64,000 nucleotides of DNA from Pseudomonadota bacterium (lineage in GTDB: Bacteria > Myxococcota_A > Polyangia > Polyangiales > Polyangiaceae): NCBI GenBank assembly GCA_023402175.1, contig JAEXCN010000113.1, positions 1 to 64,000 on the forward strand, in the 5' to 3' direction. The stretch's first letter is position 1, and the number at the start of each line of letters is the position of its first letter. This document shows positions 36,694-45,232 of the stretch, one piece after another. The notes beneath the pieces were generated by a model, which saw nothing but the letters and a program-made list of their open reading frames with translations, searched no databases and had not been told where the DNA came from. Both the position numbers and the translations under genes were made by a program.

Positions 36694-38139
36694 CTATTTC
36701 GGTCCCGGGTACATGCAGTACCCGCTGGTGCACGGCACGCCGTCGCAGCAGTCGCTGCTCTGCGTGCACTGCTGGCCGTACTGCGCGCAGTCCGTCGCTC
36801 CTCCGGAAGGAGGCGGTCCGCCGGGCGTTCCGCCGACGCCGCTCGCGCCGCACGTGCCCTTCGTGGCTCCAAGCGGGATGTTGCACGGAGAGCCCGCGCA
36901 GCAGTCGGCCGTCGTGGTGCACGCACCGCCGGTCGGGACGCAGGCATCCGCGGAGCAAACGAACGGCGGCGAGCCGGACGGGTTCGGGACACACGGACGG
37001 TTGCAGCAATCCGCGCTCGTCGCGCACGCGGTCCCGGCCGGCGGCGGGCCCTTCTTCGCGCAGTCGTAGTCGCTCTCGACAGTGCAGCGCGGGATGCCGA
37101 GCGAGTCCTGCTTGCAGTTGAGCGGGTGGGTCTGGACCGTACCGGAGCAGCAGCGATCGGTGATGCTGCAGGAGGTCGTCGCGAGGCGGCAGATCGAGCC
37201 GGCAGCGGCGCACGCGTTGCCGTTGCTACAGCGCCCGACCGTCGCCCCCGGAGCCTTGCTGCAGTGGACGTTCGTGGCCGGACCATCCGGGCCGTCCTTC
37301 GTCGATCCGGGCGCTCCAGGAGCGCCGCAGCAGTCGTTGTCGTTCTGACAGAGCTCGCCCGTCGGATGACAGCCGCTCGGCGGCTGGCAGATGAACGCGC
37401 CCGTCGGCGCGTACGGTCGGCACGATCGGCTGCAACATTCGCCGCCGCACTCGGGCAGCCCGCCGCCGGTAGTTGCGCTCGCACAGACCTGACCCGCTGG
37501 CGTGCAGTTTCCTGCGCCCGGCGCGACCGCGATCCCGCAGAGACCGAGCGTGGCGCCGGCCGCCTTCGTACAGAGGCCGCCGCAGCAGTCGAGATCGTTC
37601 GCGCACGCGTCGCCGTTCTGGGCGCAGAACGACGGCGTCCCGCAGATGCCGTTCTGGCATGCCTTCGAGCAGCAATCACCGTCGGCAGCGCACGGATTAC
37701 CCGACGTCTTGCAGGTCGGGCTGAGGGCGACGCACTTCGAGTCGGTGCACTTGCCTCCGCAGCACTCGCCATCGGACGCGCAGGCCCCGTTGTCCGCGAC
37801 GCATTGCTTGTTCGAGCACTTGCCGCCGACACAGGAGAACGTGCAGCACTCGTTGTTCGTCGTGCACGCGGTGTCCGGCGCACCGCAGGTCGTCGGCGAC
37901 GGCGCGCATGCTTTCTTCTCCGGGTCGCAGTTCGCCGTGCAGCACTCGCCGCTCGCCGCGCATGACTCGCCGTCCACCTTGCACGCAGGCGTGATGGGCG
38001 TCGACGGAGCGTCCGCGCCAGCGTCGTCGGCGGTGGTGTTCGTGTTCGTGTCGCCCGATTCGCTCCCGCATCCGACGAACGCCAGATGAGCTGGAAGCAC
38101 AAGGAAGAGGGCGAGCGTTGCCCAGCCGAGATTCTTCAT
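36694..38139 (-). CDS. Cys-rich knottin-like repeat lipoprotein
   Basis: 481 residues. Signal peptide with lipobox FVGC, short Asp/Thr tether, then about ten Cys repeats, most with a CC pair: CAASGECCTANCDPEKKAC, CTTNNECCTFSCVGGKC, CASDGECCGGKCTDSKC, CAADGDCCSKACQNGIC and CTTTADCCAGSPCN. The pattern C-x(5-6)-CC-x(3-4)-C recalls Dickkopf or knottin-type disulfide folds. It is distinct from the NCGxCG repeats in the cassettes. A surface role is inferred; binding partner unknown. Confidence 0.85.
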   Translation of the reverse strand: MKNLGWATLALFLVLPAHLAFVGCGSESGDTNTNTTADDAGADAPSTPITPACKVDGESCAASGECCTANCDPEKKACAPSPTTCGAPDTACTTNNECCTFSCVGGKCSNKQCVADNGACASDGECCGGKCTDSKCVALSPTCKTSGNPCAADGDCCSKACQNGICGTPSFCAQNGDACANDLDCCGGLCTKAAGATLGLCGIAVAPGAGNCTPAGQVCASATTGGGLPECGGECCSRSCRPYAPTGAFICQPPSGCHPTGELCQNDNDCCGAPGAPGSTKDGPDGPATNVHCSKAPGATVGRCSNGNACAAAGSICRLATTSCSITDRCCSGTVQTHPLNCKQDSLGIPRCTVESDYDCAKKGPPPAGTACATSADCCNRPCVPNPSGSPPFVCSADACVPTGGACTTTADCCAGSPCNIPLGATKGTCGASGVGGTPGGPPPSGGATDCAQYGQQCTQSSDCCDGVPCTSGYCMYPGPK

Positions 38140-38334
38140 CGCAGGTCTCCTCGCGCGGCCTCGCGTGCGAACGCTGCTCGCGTGAGCTCAGGCTAGCGCG
38201 CGGAGTCGCGAGACTGATCATTTTGGAGCACTGCGAATGGACTTCTGGGAGACGTCCTCGCACGTCGCCCGATGGTCAATGGACCGACCGCCAGGCAATT
38301 GCAGGATACACCCACGCGCGCGAGGCGCCTTCGA

Positions 38335-39381
38335 TCAGTGGTGGAGCTGTCCGTGTCTCTCGGCGGCCTTCCGTCCGCGCTCGTGCACGACCTTCACGGC
38401 ACGCGCCTCCGACATGCGCTCGATGTCGACGCCTTCGCGGCGCTCGGCGCCATCGGCCGGAACGGCAGCCGGCGGGCGCGGGAGGAAGCGCGCGGCCATC
38501 GACATCATCTCCGACCAGAGGTTCGGCATGAGCGTTCGGACGATCGGCGCGACGCGCGCCTCCGGCGTGAACGACAGCTCGGTCTTGCCGCTCGCGATCG
38601 CCGAGACGATCCGCCGGGCAGCGCGGTCGGCATCGATCGAGATGATGGGCGCCGTCGCGCTCATCCCGAACCAGGCGTACTCCGATTCCTGATCGCCCTT
38701 GAACTCGGCGTGCACGTGCGAGCCCGTTCGCATCAACCCGGGGACCACGGAGAGGATGTGGACGCCCTCAGCGGCGAGCTCTGCGCGGAGCGACTCCGCG
38801 AGGCCCATGACGGCGAACTTCGCCGCGCAGTACGGGGCGAGGTGCGGCACGCCGATGCGCGCGCCGATCGAGGTCACGACCGCGATCGTCCCCTTCTTGC
38901 GATGGGTCATCTCGGGCAGGACCGCGAGCGCAGGGTTGAGCGTCGTGTAGAAGATCGACGCCATCGCCTCGTCGAAGTCGTCCTTCGACCACATCTCGAC
39001 GGGACCAACGGCGATCGTCGAGGCGTTCGTGACGAGCACGTCGACCGGACCGAGGCGTGCGCACGCGCTCCCGATGAAGCGCTCCGCCTCTTCGGCCCTC
39101 GAGAGATCGCACGCCTCGGCGCAGACGTGCACGCCCATTCGCACGAGCTCGGACGCGACGCTGTCGAGGTCGTGCTCGTGGCGCGCGCAGATGCCGATCT
39201 TGGCAACGCCGCGCCGCGCGAGCTCGAGGGCGATGGCTCGACCGAGGCCCCGCGAGGCGCCACAGACGATCGCCGTCGCGCCGTGGAGCTTCACCGCACG
39301 ACGCCGGTTCGCCGCGTCGAGCGCAATCTTTCCCGCGCCGAGCGCAAATGCCGCCGCGGCCGCCACCTTCTTCATGTTCAC
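38335..39381 (-). CDS. Short-chain dehydrogenase/reductase, membrane-associated
   Basis: 348 residues from GTG 39381, placed five bases after GGAGG; ATG 39375 is possible. An Ala-rich hydrophobic N-terminus precedes a Rossmann fold with GASRGLGRAIA, the NAS motif in VTNASTIAVG, catalytic Ser in VVTSIGARIGVP and YxxxK as YCAAK. The C-terminal extension of about 100 residues, with FTPEARVAPIVRTLMPNLW, is found in membrane-bound SDRs. Substrate is not evident. It lies 90 bases after another SDR on the same strand and may be co-transcribed. Confidence 0.88.
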   Translation of the reverse strand: MNMKKVAAAAAFALGAGKIALDAANRRRAVKLHGATAIVCGASRGLGRAIALELARRGVAKIGICARHEHDLDSVASELVRMGVHVCAEACDLSRAEEAERFIGSACARLGPVDVLVTNASTIAVGPVEMWSKDDFDEAMASIFYTTLNPALAVLPEMTHRKKGTIAVVTSIGARIGVPHLAPYCAAKFAVMGLAESLRAELAAEGVHILSVVPGLMRTGSHVHAEFKGDQESEYAWFGMSATAPIISIDADRAARRIVSAIASGKTELSFTPEARVAPIVRTLMPNLWSEMMSMAARFLPRPPAAVPADGAERREGVDIERMSEARAVKVVHERGRKAAERHGQLHH

Positions 39382-39471
39382 GAGGACCTCCTCAATCGCT
39401 AGAGCACCAGCTCACGCACCGTGCTCGGTGCGTGCAGCCGGCGTGCCGCTGGGAAGGCCCAGTCCGCGGCG

Positions 39472-40245
39472 TCAGCCGAAGCGCGACGTGCCCGGACCGA
39501 TGGAGATCGCCTGTCCGGTGATCGCGTCGCCGCTCGTCGAGCAGAGGAAGAGGACGAGCTCCGCGACCTCCTCCGGCTGCAGCAGTCGTCCGAGCGGGAG
39601 CGTGCCCAAGGTCGCCGCGGTCACGGCCTCCTTCGCCTTCCCTTCCGCGGCGGCGAGCTCGGCGAGGCGCCGCGCGGTCGCATCGGAGTCGACCCAGTCG
39701 GGGAGCAGGGCGTTGCAGGTGATCTTCCGCGGCGCGAGCTCGTGCGCGGTCGCGCGGACGAGGCCGACGATCCCCGCCTTGCTCGCACAGTACGCCGCGT
39801 GCCCGGCCGCGCCGACGTGGCCGAGCGCGCTGCTCGTGGCGATGAGTCGGCCCGGTCCCTTCATCTGCGCGGCAGCCGCGTTGAACGTGTAATATGCACC
39901 CATCAGGTTGGTCGAGAGGATCGCCTGCGCACGCGCGAGGTCGCTGCCGAGCTCGACTCGCCCGGACTGCCCCGCGTTGGCGATGACGATGTCGAGCCCA
40001 CCGAAGACCTCGATCGCGCGGTTCACCGCGGCGGCGACGTGCGAGGGATTGGCGACGTCCCCCGCGACATGGCGCGCCTTGCCTCCGCCGTAGGCCATCT
40101 CCCCCACGGTCTCGCCGAGGGCCCTCTCGTCCCTTCCAGTGATGACGACGCGGACCCCGCGCGCCGCGAGCGCGAGCGCGATGCTCCGCCCGATGCCTTT
40201 TCCTCCGCCAGTGACCAGCGCGACCTTGCCGTCGAGTCCCTTCAT
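39472..40245 (-). CDS. Short-chain dehydrogenase/reductase (FabG-like)
   Basis: 257 residues, usual length for a classical SDR. NAD(P) motif GGGKGIGRSIA, NAG motif IANAGQSG, Ser in ATSSALGHVG, and YCASK at the active site. The C-terminus ends in a typical ITGQAISIGPG segment. It may reduce a 3-oxoacyl thioester or another ketone or alcohol; specificity cannot be read. First gene of a two-SDR set on the minus strand. Confidence 0.9.
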   Translation of the reverse strand: MKGLDGKVALVTGGGKGIGRSIALALAARGVRVVITGRDERALGETVGEMAYGGGKARHVAGDVANPSHVAAAVNRAIEVFGGLDIVIANAGQSGRVELGSDLARAQAILSTNLMGAYYTFNAAAAQMKGPGRLIATSSALGHVGAAGHAAYCASKAGIVGLVRATAHELAPRKITCNALLPDWVDSDATARRLAELAAAEGKAKEAVTAATLGTLPLGRLLQPEEVAELVLFLCSTSGDAITGQAISIGPGTSRFG

Positions 40246-40281
40246 GGGTCGAGTCCTCTCCTAATGGGGCGCGGATGCTAA

Positions 40282-40300
40282 GGCGCAACTCGGTTGCGCC
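40282..40300. repeat. Short perfect hairpin before the first SDR gene
   Basis: GGCGCAAC, loop TCG, GTTGCGCC. It lies 37 bases upstream of ATG 40245 on the minus strand and could be an operator or leader hairpin. Confidence 0.6.
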
Positions 40301-40316
40301 GATCGGAAAAGTCAGA

Positions 40317-40411
40317 GGCCGTGATCAGAACTTGCCCTCGTTGACCGGAGTTTCGCGCCGCTCGCCCGGACGGGCGGCGCGAAACGGAGGTCAAGGCAAC
40401 CGATCACGGCC
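40317..40411. repeat. 95-bp nested palindrome between divergent genes
   Basis: From outside inward the arms pair as GGCCGTGATC/GATCACGGCC, TTGCC/GGCAA, TTGACC/GGTCAA, TTTCGCGCC/GGCGCGAAA and GCCCG/CGGGC with a two-base turn. Unpaired bulges of up to five bases separate the stems. The transcript of either strand would fold into one long rod. It occupies the middle of the gap between divergent genes starting at 40245 and 40502. Confidence 0.85.
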
Positions 40412-40501
40412 ATAGCCGTCGAGGCACCGGCGGCGCACCAAGATGAGCGCTCGGGTCTCTTGGCGTTGACGCCCCGGACGCCACGGCGGTACACCGGCCT
40501 C

Positions 40502-40957
40502 GTGACACGGAACAAGCGCGTGACGCGCGTGGTCTACGGCGTGTACGTCGTCGTCGTGGCGGCGTTCGTCGTATCGAACATCGCGCAGGTCGCGCGCGCC
40601 TTGTTCGGCGCGCCCGAGAGCGAGGCGGCAGCTGCCGAGCCGTCGCGCTTCCCGAAGGTCGGCGACGCGTGCGGGGAGCTCCTCAAGGGGCAGCTCCAGG
40701 CGATCGAGAAGGCGCGCGTCAGCGCCAGCACCGAGCCGGACGGCGATGCTGCCAAGGCTCGCTACGCGAGCGAGCGGAGCGCTTCCCGCCCTCCGGAGCT
40801 CGACCGGACCTGTTCTGCCGACCCGAACGGGACCGATGCCCTCGCGGCGCTCGCGCGGTACGACCGCGCAGCCGAATCCAATGCCCTGCGGTTGGCAGCG
40901 GAGCTTACGCCCGTGCGCCTTTCCGCCCAGTCGTTTATAAGTGGTCACCCCAAATGA
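40502..40957 (+). CDS. Small single-span membrane protein
   Basis: 151 residues from GTG 40502; TTG 40460 is an alternative. A basic N-terminus (TRNKRVTRVV) precedes one membrane segment (YGVYVVVVAAFVVSNIAQV). The rest is a soluble, Ala/Glu-rich helical region with two cysteines (GDACGELLKG, DRTCSADPNG). No known family is recognised. Its stop overlaps the helicase start as ATGA, which suggests coupled expression. Confidence 0.7.
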   Translation: MTRNKRVTRVVYGVYVVVVAAFVVSNIAQVARALFGAPESEAAAAEPSRFPKVGDACGELLKGQLQAIEKARVSASTEPDGDAAKARYASERSASRPPELDRTCSADPNGTDALAALARYDRAAESNALRLAAELTPVRLSAQSFISGHPK

Positions 40958-43152
40958 ATCAGGCGTCTGAAACCACCGCGGCCGAGAAAGAAACGCCGCC
41001 CGCCCCGACGTTCGACGCCATCCCGCTCGGCGCCGAGGTCCGCAAAGCCGTCGACGCGCTCGGCTACGTCCACCCCACGCCGGTCCAGCTCGCGGTGTTC
41101 GAGCCCGCGACCCGCGGCAAGAGCCTCGTCGTCCAGGCGCGGACCGGTACGGGAAAGACCGCTGCGTTCGGCCTACCGATCGTCGACACGCTCGTGAAGC
41201 GCTCCCAGTCCGGCGTCCAGGCCCTCATCCTGACGCCGACACGCGAGCTCGCGCTCCAGGTCGGCCGTGAGCTCGAGCGTCTCGCGCAGTTCCGCGGGAT
41301 CAAGATCGTCCCCATCTACGGCGGCGCGCCGATGGGACGTCAGGTCGCGGCTCTCGAGGAAGGCGCGCAGGTCGTCGTCGGAACGCCCGGCCGCGTGCTC
41401 GATCACCTCCGCCGCGGAACGCTCGACCCGAGCACGATCCGCATCTTCGTCCTCGACGAGGCCGACGAGATGCTGAGCATGGGCTTCCAGAAGGAGCTCA
41501 ACGCGATCATCGAGACGCTCCCGAAGGACCGCCAGGGCCTCTACTTCAGCGCCACGATCCCGCCGGACGTCGAGCGGCTCGCGAACAACCACCTGCGCGA
41601 TCCGGAGTACGTCACGCTCTCGAGCGACCAGATCGGCGCGCTCGAGATCAGCCACTACGTCTACCTCGTCCGTGAGGGCGACAAGCGGGCCGCGCTCGCG
41701 CGCATCATCGAGGTCGAGGACCCCGAGAGCGCCGTCGTCTTCTGCAACACGAAGGACGAGACGGAGCGCGTGGCCGAGGCGCTCAAGGCGCGCGGCTACG
41801 ACGCCGACTGGCTGAACGGCGATCTCGAGCAGCGCGAGCGCGAGCGCGTCATGCAGGCGACGCGCGAAGGCAAGCTTCGCTTCCTCGTCGCCACGGACGT
41901 CGCCGCGCGCGGGATCGACATCTCGCATCTCACGCACGTCATCAACGCGGACTTCCCCGAGTCGGCCGAGCAGTACGTCCACCGCACGGGAAGGACGGGA
42001 CGCGCCGGACGGACCGGCACCGCGATCTCGATGGTCGGTCCGAAGGACGTCGGCCATCTCTACATGCTCCGGCTGACGTACAAGATCCGCCCGATCGAGC
42101 GGATGCTTCCGACGCAGGGCGAGCTCCGCACGCGCGCCGAAGCGGACATGATCGCGTTCCTCGCCGACGCCTACGCAGGCAAGACGCAGGACCCGCAGCA
42201 CCTCGCGATCGCGCGACGCCTCCTCACCGCCGAAAACGCCGAGGTCGTCATCGCCGGACTGCTGGCCGATCACCTCGGAGCGTCCTCGCAGGACGCCGCA
42301 CAGGAAGCCGCCGATGCACGGCGCGCGAAGAATCCTCCGCCCGTCCGCGAGTTGCCGCGGCAAGACGAGCAGCGTCCCGCCCAGGTGCGAGCCGATCGCG
42401 AGCCGCGGACGCTCCGCGACGGTGAGAAGCCCGCCGCCGAGCCTCGGCGCGGGCGTGAGCGTGAGCGTGGTCGCGATCGTGATCGTGATCGCGATCGCGG
42501 CGGTGAGCGTCGCGAGCGTCGCCCGCACTCCGCGCTCGCCGACTGGGAGCCGCCGCCCGAGCGCGACGACGATGCGCCGCTCTTCCGTGACGATGGAACG
42601 AAACCGGGGCTCGGACCGAAGTCGCCGACCGAGCGCGAGGCGACCCCGTCGCGCGAACGCGACCGTGACCGCGATCGTGGTCGCCGCGGTGGCCGCGCGC
42701 GAAACGATCTCGGCGACGCGGGGGCTGACGCCGAGACCGTCGCCATCGAGCGGCCCCCGCTCCCGAGCTACCACATCGAGGACGAGCCGACCGTCGTCTT
42801 CGGCGGTCGCCTGCCGAAGCCGCGCACCGCGCAGCTCGATCGTGGTGCCGGCGGTGAAGCCGCGCCGCCTTCACGCGACGCGATGAGCGAGCGCGCAGCC
42901 GACGATCCGGCGTTCACGAACGTCTTCCTCAACGTCGGCCGGCGCGATGGTCTTCGTGCCGAGGACGTCCAGCGCCTCCTCATCGACAAGGCCGGGCTCA
43001 ACGAGTCGGACGTCGGCCACATCCGCCTCCGCGATCGCATCACGTTCGTCGGGATCCGCAAGGAGCACTCCGACCGCGCGATCAAGGCCCTCATCGGTGT
43101 GGTCGTCGGCGATCGGACGGTCAACGCCGAGCCCGCGCGCGAAGCTCGCTAG
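40954..43152 (+). CDS. DEAD-box RNA helicase with DbpA-type RNA-binding domain
   Basis: 732 residues from ATG 40954, four bases inside the previous gene. Helicase motifs are complete: Q motif near 25-45, ARTGTGKT with Lys68, PTRELALQ, TPGR, DEAD at 168-171, SAT, ATDVAARGID and HRTGRTGRAG. Residues 460-640 are a disordered tail rich in Arg, Asp, Glu and Pro (RGRERERGRDRDRDRDRGG). The last 80 residues (NVFLNVGRRDGLRAEDVQRLL, IRLRDRITFVGI) match the DbpA/CsdA RNA-binding fold. It probably remodels RNA in ribosome assembly or cold adaptation. Confidence 0.95.
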   Translation: MNQASETTAAEKETPPAPTFDAIPLGAEVRKAVDALGYVHPTPVQLAVFEPATRGKSLVVQARTGTGKTAAFGLPIVDTLVKRSQSGVQALILTPTRELALQVGRELERLAQFRGIKIVPIYGGAPMGRQVAALEEGAQVVVGTPGRVLDHLRRGTLDPSTIRIFVLDEADEMLSMGFQKELNAIIETLPKDRQGLYFSATIPPDVERLANNHLRDPEYVTLSSDQIGALEISHYVYLVREGDKRAALARIIEVEDPESAVVFCNTKDETERVAEALKARGYDADWLNGDLEQRERERVMQATREGKLRFLVATDVAARGIDISHLTHVINADFPESAEQYVHRTGRTGRAGRTGTAISMVGPKDVGHLYMLRLTYKIRPIERMLPTQGELRTRAEADMIAFLADAYAGKTQDPQHLAIARRLLTAENAEVVIAGLLADHLGASSQDAAQEAADARRAKNPPPVRELPRQDEQRPAQVRADREPRTLRDGEKPAAEPRRGRERERGRDRDRDRDRGGERRERRPHSALADWEPPPERDDDAPLFRDDGTKPGLGPKSPTEREATPSRERDRDRDRGRRGGRARNDLGDAGADAETVAIERPPLPSYHIEDEPTVVFGGRLPKPRTAQLDRGAGGEAAPPSRDAMSERAADDPAFTNVFLNVGRRDGLRAEDVQRLLIDKAGLNESDVGHIRLRDRITFVGIRKEHSDRAIKALIGVVVGDRTVNAEPAREAR

Positions 43153-43179
43153 CCAGCACGATCAGGCCTCGCTCGATCG

Positions 43180-43285
43180 CCGACCGGCTCGCCAACGAGC
43201 ACGCTCACACGCGCGCCGAGCGGCTCGCCAACGAGCCGCTCACACACGCGCCGAGCGGCTCGCCAACGAGCCGCTCACACGCGCG
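43180..43285 (+). repeat. Three tandem 35-bp units, each an 8-bp hairpin
   Basis: Units at 43180-43215, 43216-43250 and 43251-43285 share CCGAGCGGCTCGCCAACGAG. Units 2 and 3 each hold a perfect stem GCGGCTCG-CCAA-CGAGCCGC; unit 1 is diverged in the stem. They lie 28 bases after the helicase stop. Confidence 0.85.
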
Positions 43286-43330
43286 ATGGAGCACGGCGCC
43301 GACCGCTCCGCGTGACCAGTGATGAAGACG

Positions 43331-43364
43331 GACGGTGAGCGCGAGCACGCGGACGCTCACCGTC
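43331..43364 (+). terminator. Hairpin with 11-bp stem after the helicase gene
   Basis: GACGGTGAGCG and CGCTCACCGTC pair around a 12-base loop. No T-run follows, so it may be a weak or Rho-assisted terminator. From 43365 to 43513 I see nothing beyond a likely promoter region for the next gene. Confidence 0.45.
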
Positions 43365-43513
43365 GCTGACGGCTCGCGCGCGTGCCCGGCGGCGAGCGTC
43401 GCTGGAATTCTCTTCGACAGCGCGAAAAGCTTACTTCGAGAAGAGAATCGCCGAGCGATCAGGCTCTGCCCATCTATTGAGCAGGCTCGGCGTCCTCAGG
43501 TAACGTTGACTCC

Positions 43514-45100
43514 ATGTCGGCACTCGCTTCGCCCGCAACAAAGGGCGTGCAAACCTCCGCGCCAACCACGTTCCGCGCGGTCATGGACTCGCGACGCGCC
43601 GAAGGCCGCCGCCTCTCTCTCGATGACGCGATCGCGATCATCGTTCCCGTCTGCGTCGATCTCAACGAGCGCCACGCACGAGGCGAGCTGCACTACGTCC
43701 ACCCGTCTGCGATCACGTCGGGGCCGGACGGCCTCATGCGCCTCAACCCGCAGCTCGCGACGAATCCAACGGACCCGCGCGACCGCGCCGCGCTCGCGCC
43801 CGAGGTCCTCCGATCGAACAGCCCTGGCAACGCGCGGGCGAGCGTCTTCGCCGTCGGCGCGATGCTCTACGAAGCCGTTTGCGGAACGCCCGTCGGTCCC
43901 GGCATGCGCCGCCCTCGCGACGTCGAGCCTTCCCTGCCCGAGGCGCTCGAGCACCTGCTCGCAAAAGCGCTCGTCGCGGACCCGGGGCACCGGCCGGACG
44001 ATCTCGGCGCGCTCGCGAGCGCCATGCACCACCTCGCGCCGATGAAGAGCATCCCGCCGCCGGACGCGGACGTGTCGCGGCTCGATCGCTCCGACGACTT
44101 CGAGGTCGACGTCAAGCTGTCGATCATGCCGCCCGCGCGCGAGCCCGGGGTCGAGGCCCCGCCGCCGTCGATGCCCCACGTGATGATGCCCGCGCCGATG
44201 GGCGCCGGCACGCCAGCGCACCTCGGGAACGCCACGACCCAGCCGCAGCCGCAGGCGCGCCCGACACGTGATCCGACACGCCACCTCGCGTCGCTCAAGG
44301 CGCGCCTCGAATCCGATCCTCGCCCGCGCTACGTCGTGAACAAGGACCGGATGGACCACGGCCCGTTCAACGCGGTCGAGCTCCTCCAGCAGATCGCGTC
44401 GCACAAGTTCGTCGGCAAGGACATCCTCCGCGACGAGCTCACCGGCGGATCGAAGGCGATCGACGAGTGGGACGAGTTCGCGCCGTTCGCGGAGCACGCC
44501 CGCATGCACCGCGACATCATCCAGGAGAAGAAGGAGGTCGCGAAGGTCGAGAAGGCCGAGAAGAAGGCGGGCGCTGCGAAGTTCATCATCGGCATCGTCG
44601 TCGCCGTCGCGCTGCTCTCGGTCGGTGTCTTCTTCGTCATCAAGTCCGTCGGCTCGCGCAAGGACGGCGGCGATCTCAGCGACGATCCGTCGGCGGTCGA
44701 TCTCTCCGGCGGCGGCGCGCTCAAGGGCGGAAAGAAGGCCGCCGCGGGCGGTGGCAAAGGCGGCGGTGGCGGTGCTGCCCCGCCGGGCGGAATGAGCTAC
44801 GAGCAGGCGCTCGCGTCGAACAACCAGGAGATCAACATGGGCGGCGGCAAGGGCGGCCCGGATCTCACGGACGCGCAGCTCTCGGCCCCGATGCGGAACG
44901 CCGCGTTCATCAGCAGCTGCGGGGCCCCCGACAGCATGAAGGTCACCGTGAAGGTCGCGGTGAAGAACGGCCGTGCGTGGGGCGTCAGCGTGTACACGAA
45001 CCCCTCGAACCCCGCGGTCGCGTCGTGCGTCGATCGTCACGTCCGAGGCCTCGGCTGGCCGCCGAACCCGAAGATGGACTCGTTCACGACGACGTATTGA
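43514..45100 (+). CDS. Pseudokinase C-lobe / GYF-like / TM / AgmX-PglI C-terminal domain fusion
   Basis: 528 residues. Residues 25-180 look like a Ser/Thr kinase C-lobe: ALAPEVLR matches the APE motif, ASVFAVGAMLYEAVCGTPV the F-helix, and LLAKALVADPGHRP the last helices. The catalytic loop reads LHYVHPSAI instead of HRDxKxxN and no DFG is found, so it should be inactive. Residues 275-330 (YVVNKDRMDHGPFNAVELL) resemble a GYF_2 domain. One membrane span lies at about 355-378. A Gly/Lys-rich spacer leads to a C-terminal domain of the AgmX/PglI type with two cysteines (ISSCGAPDSMKVTVKVAVKN, VASCVDRHVRGLGWP). A role in an envelope or motility complex is inferred. Confidence 0.8.
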   Translation: MSALASPATKGVQTSAPTTFRAVMDSRRAEGRRLSLDDAIAIIVPVCVDLNERHARGELHYVHPSAITSGPDGLMRLNPQLATNPTDPRDRAALAPEVLRSNSPGNARASVFAVGAMLYEAVCGTPVGPGMRRPRDVEPSLPEALEHLLAKALVADPGHRPDDLGALASAMHHLAPMKSIPPPDADVSRLDRSDDFEVDVKLSIMPPAREPGVEAPPPSMPHVMMPAPMGAGTPAHLGNATTQPQPQARPTRDPTRHLASLKARLESDPRPRYVVNKDRMDHGPFNAVELLQQIASHKFVGKDILRDELTGGSKAIDEWDEFAPFAEHARMHRDIIQEKKEVAKVEKAEKKAGAAKFIIGIVVAVALLSVGVFFVIKSVGSRKDGGDLSDDPSAVDLSGGGALKGGKKAAAGGGKGGGGGAAPPGGMSYEQALASNNQEINMGGGKGGPDLTDAQLSAPMRNAAFISSCGAPDSMKVTVKVAVKNGRAWGVSVYTNPSNPAVASCVDRHVRGLGWPPNPKMDSFTTTY

Positions 45101-45160
45101 GCGAGAACGACCGCTCGAGCTCGAGCTCGAGCTCGCGCGAGCCAGCAAGCCGCGCTTGCC

Positions 45161-45200
45161 GACCTGAAGCCTCGAGCCTGAGGCCTGAAGCCCGAAGCCT
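45161..45200 (-). repeat. CCTGAAGCC-type repeat array
   Basis: Four degenerate copies of CCTGAAGCC/CCTGAGGCC in 40 bases, the inverse of the GGCTTCAGG units at 2563-2629. An adjacent run of GAGCTC repeats lies near 45117-45133. Confidence 0.7.
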
Positions 45201-45232
45201 GCGTTGGAACACGAGCTGCAGCGGAGCTGCGC

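Noticed and set aside
43180..43285. Possible CRISPR array
   Set aside because: Only three units, directly adjacent without spacers, and no cas genes nearby.
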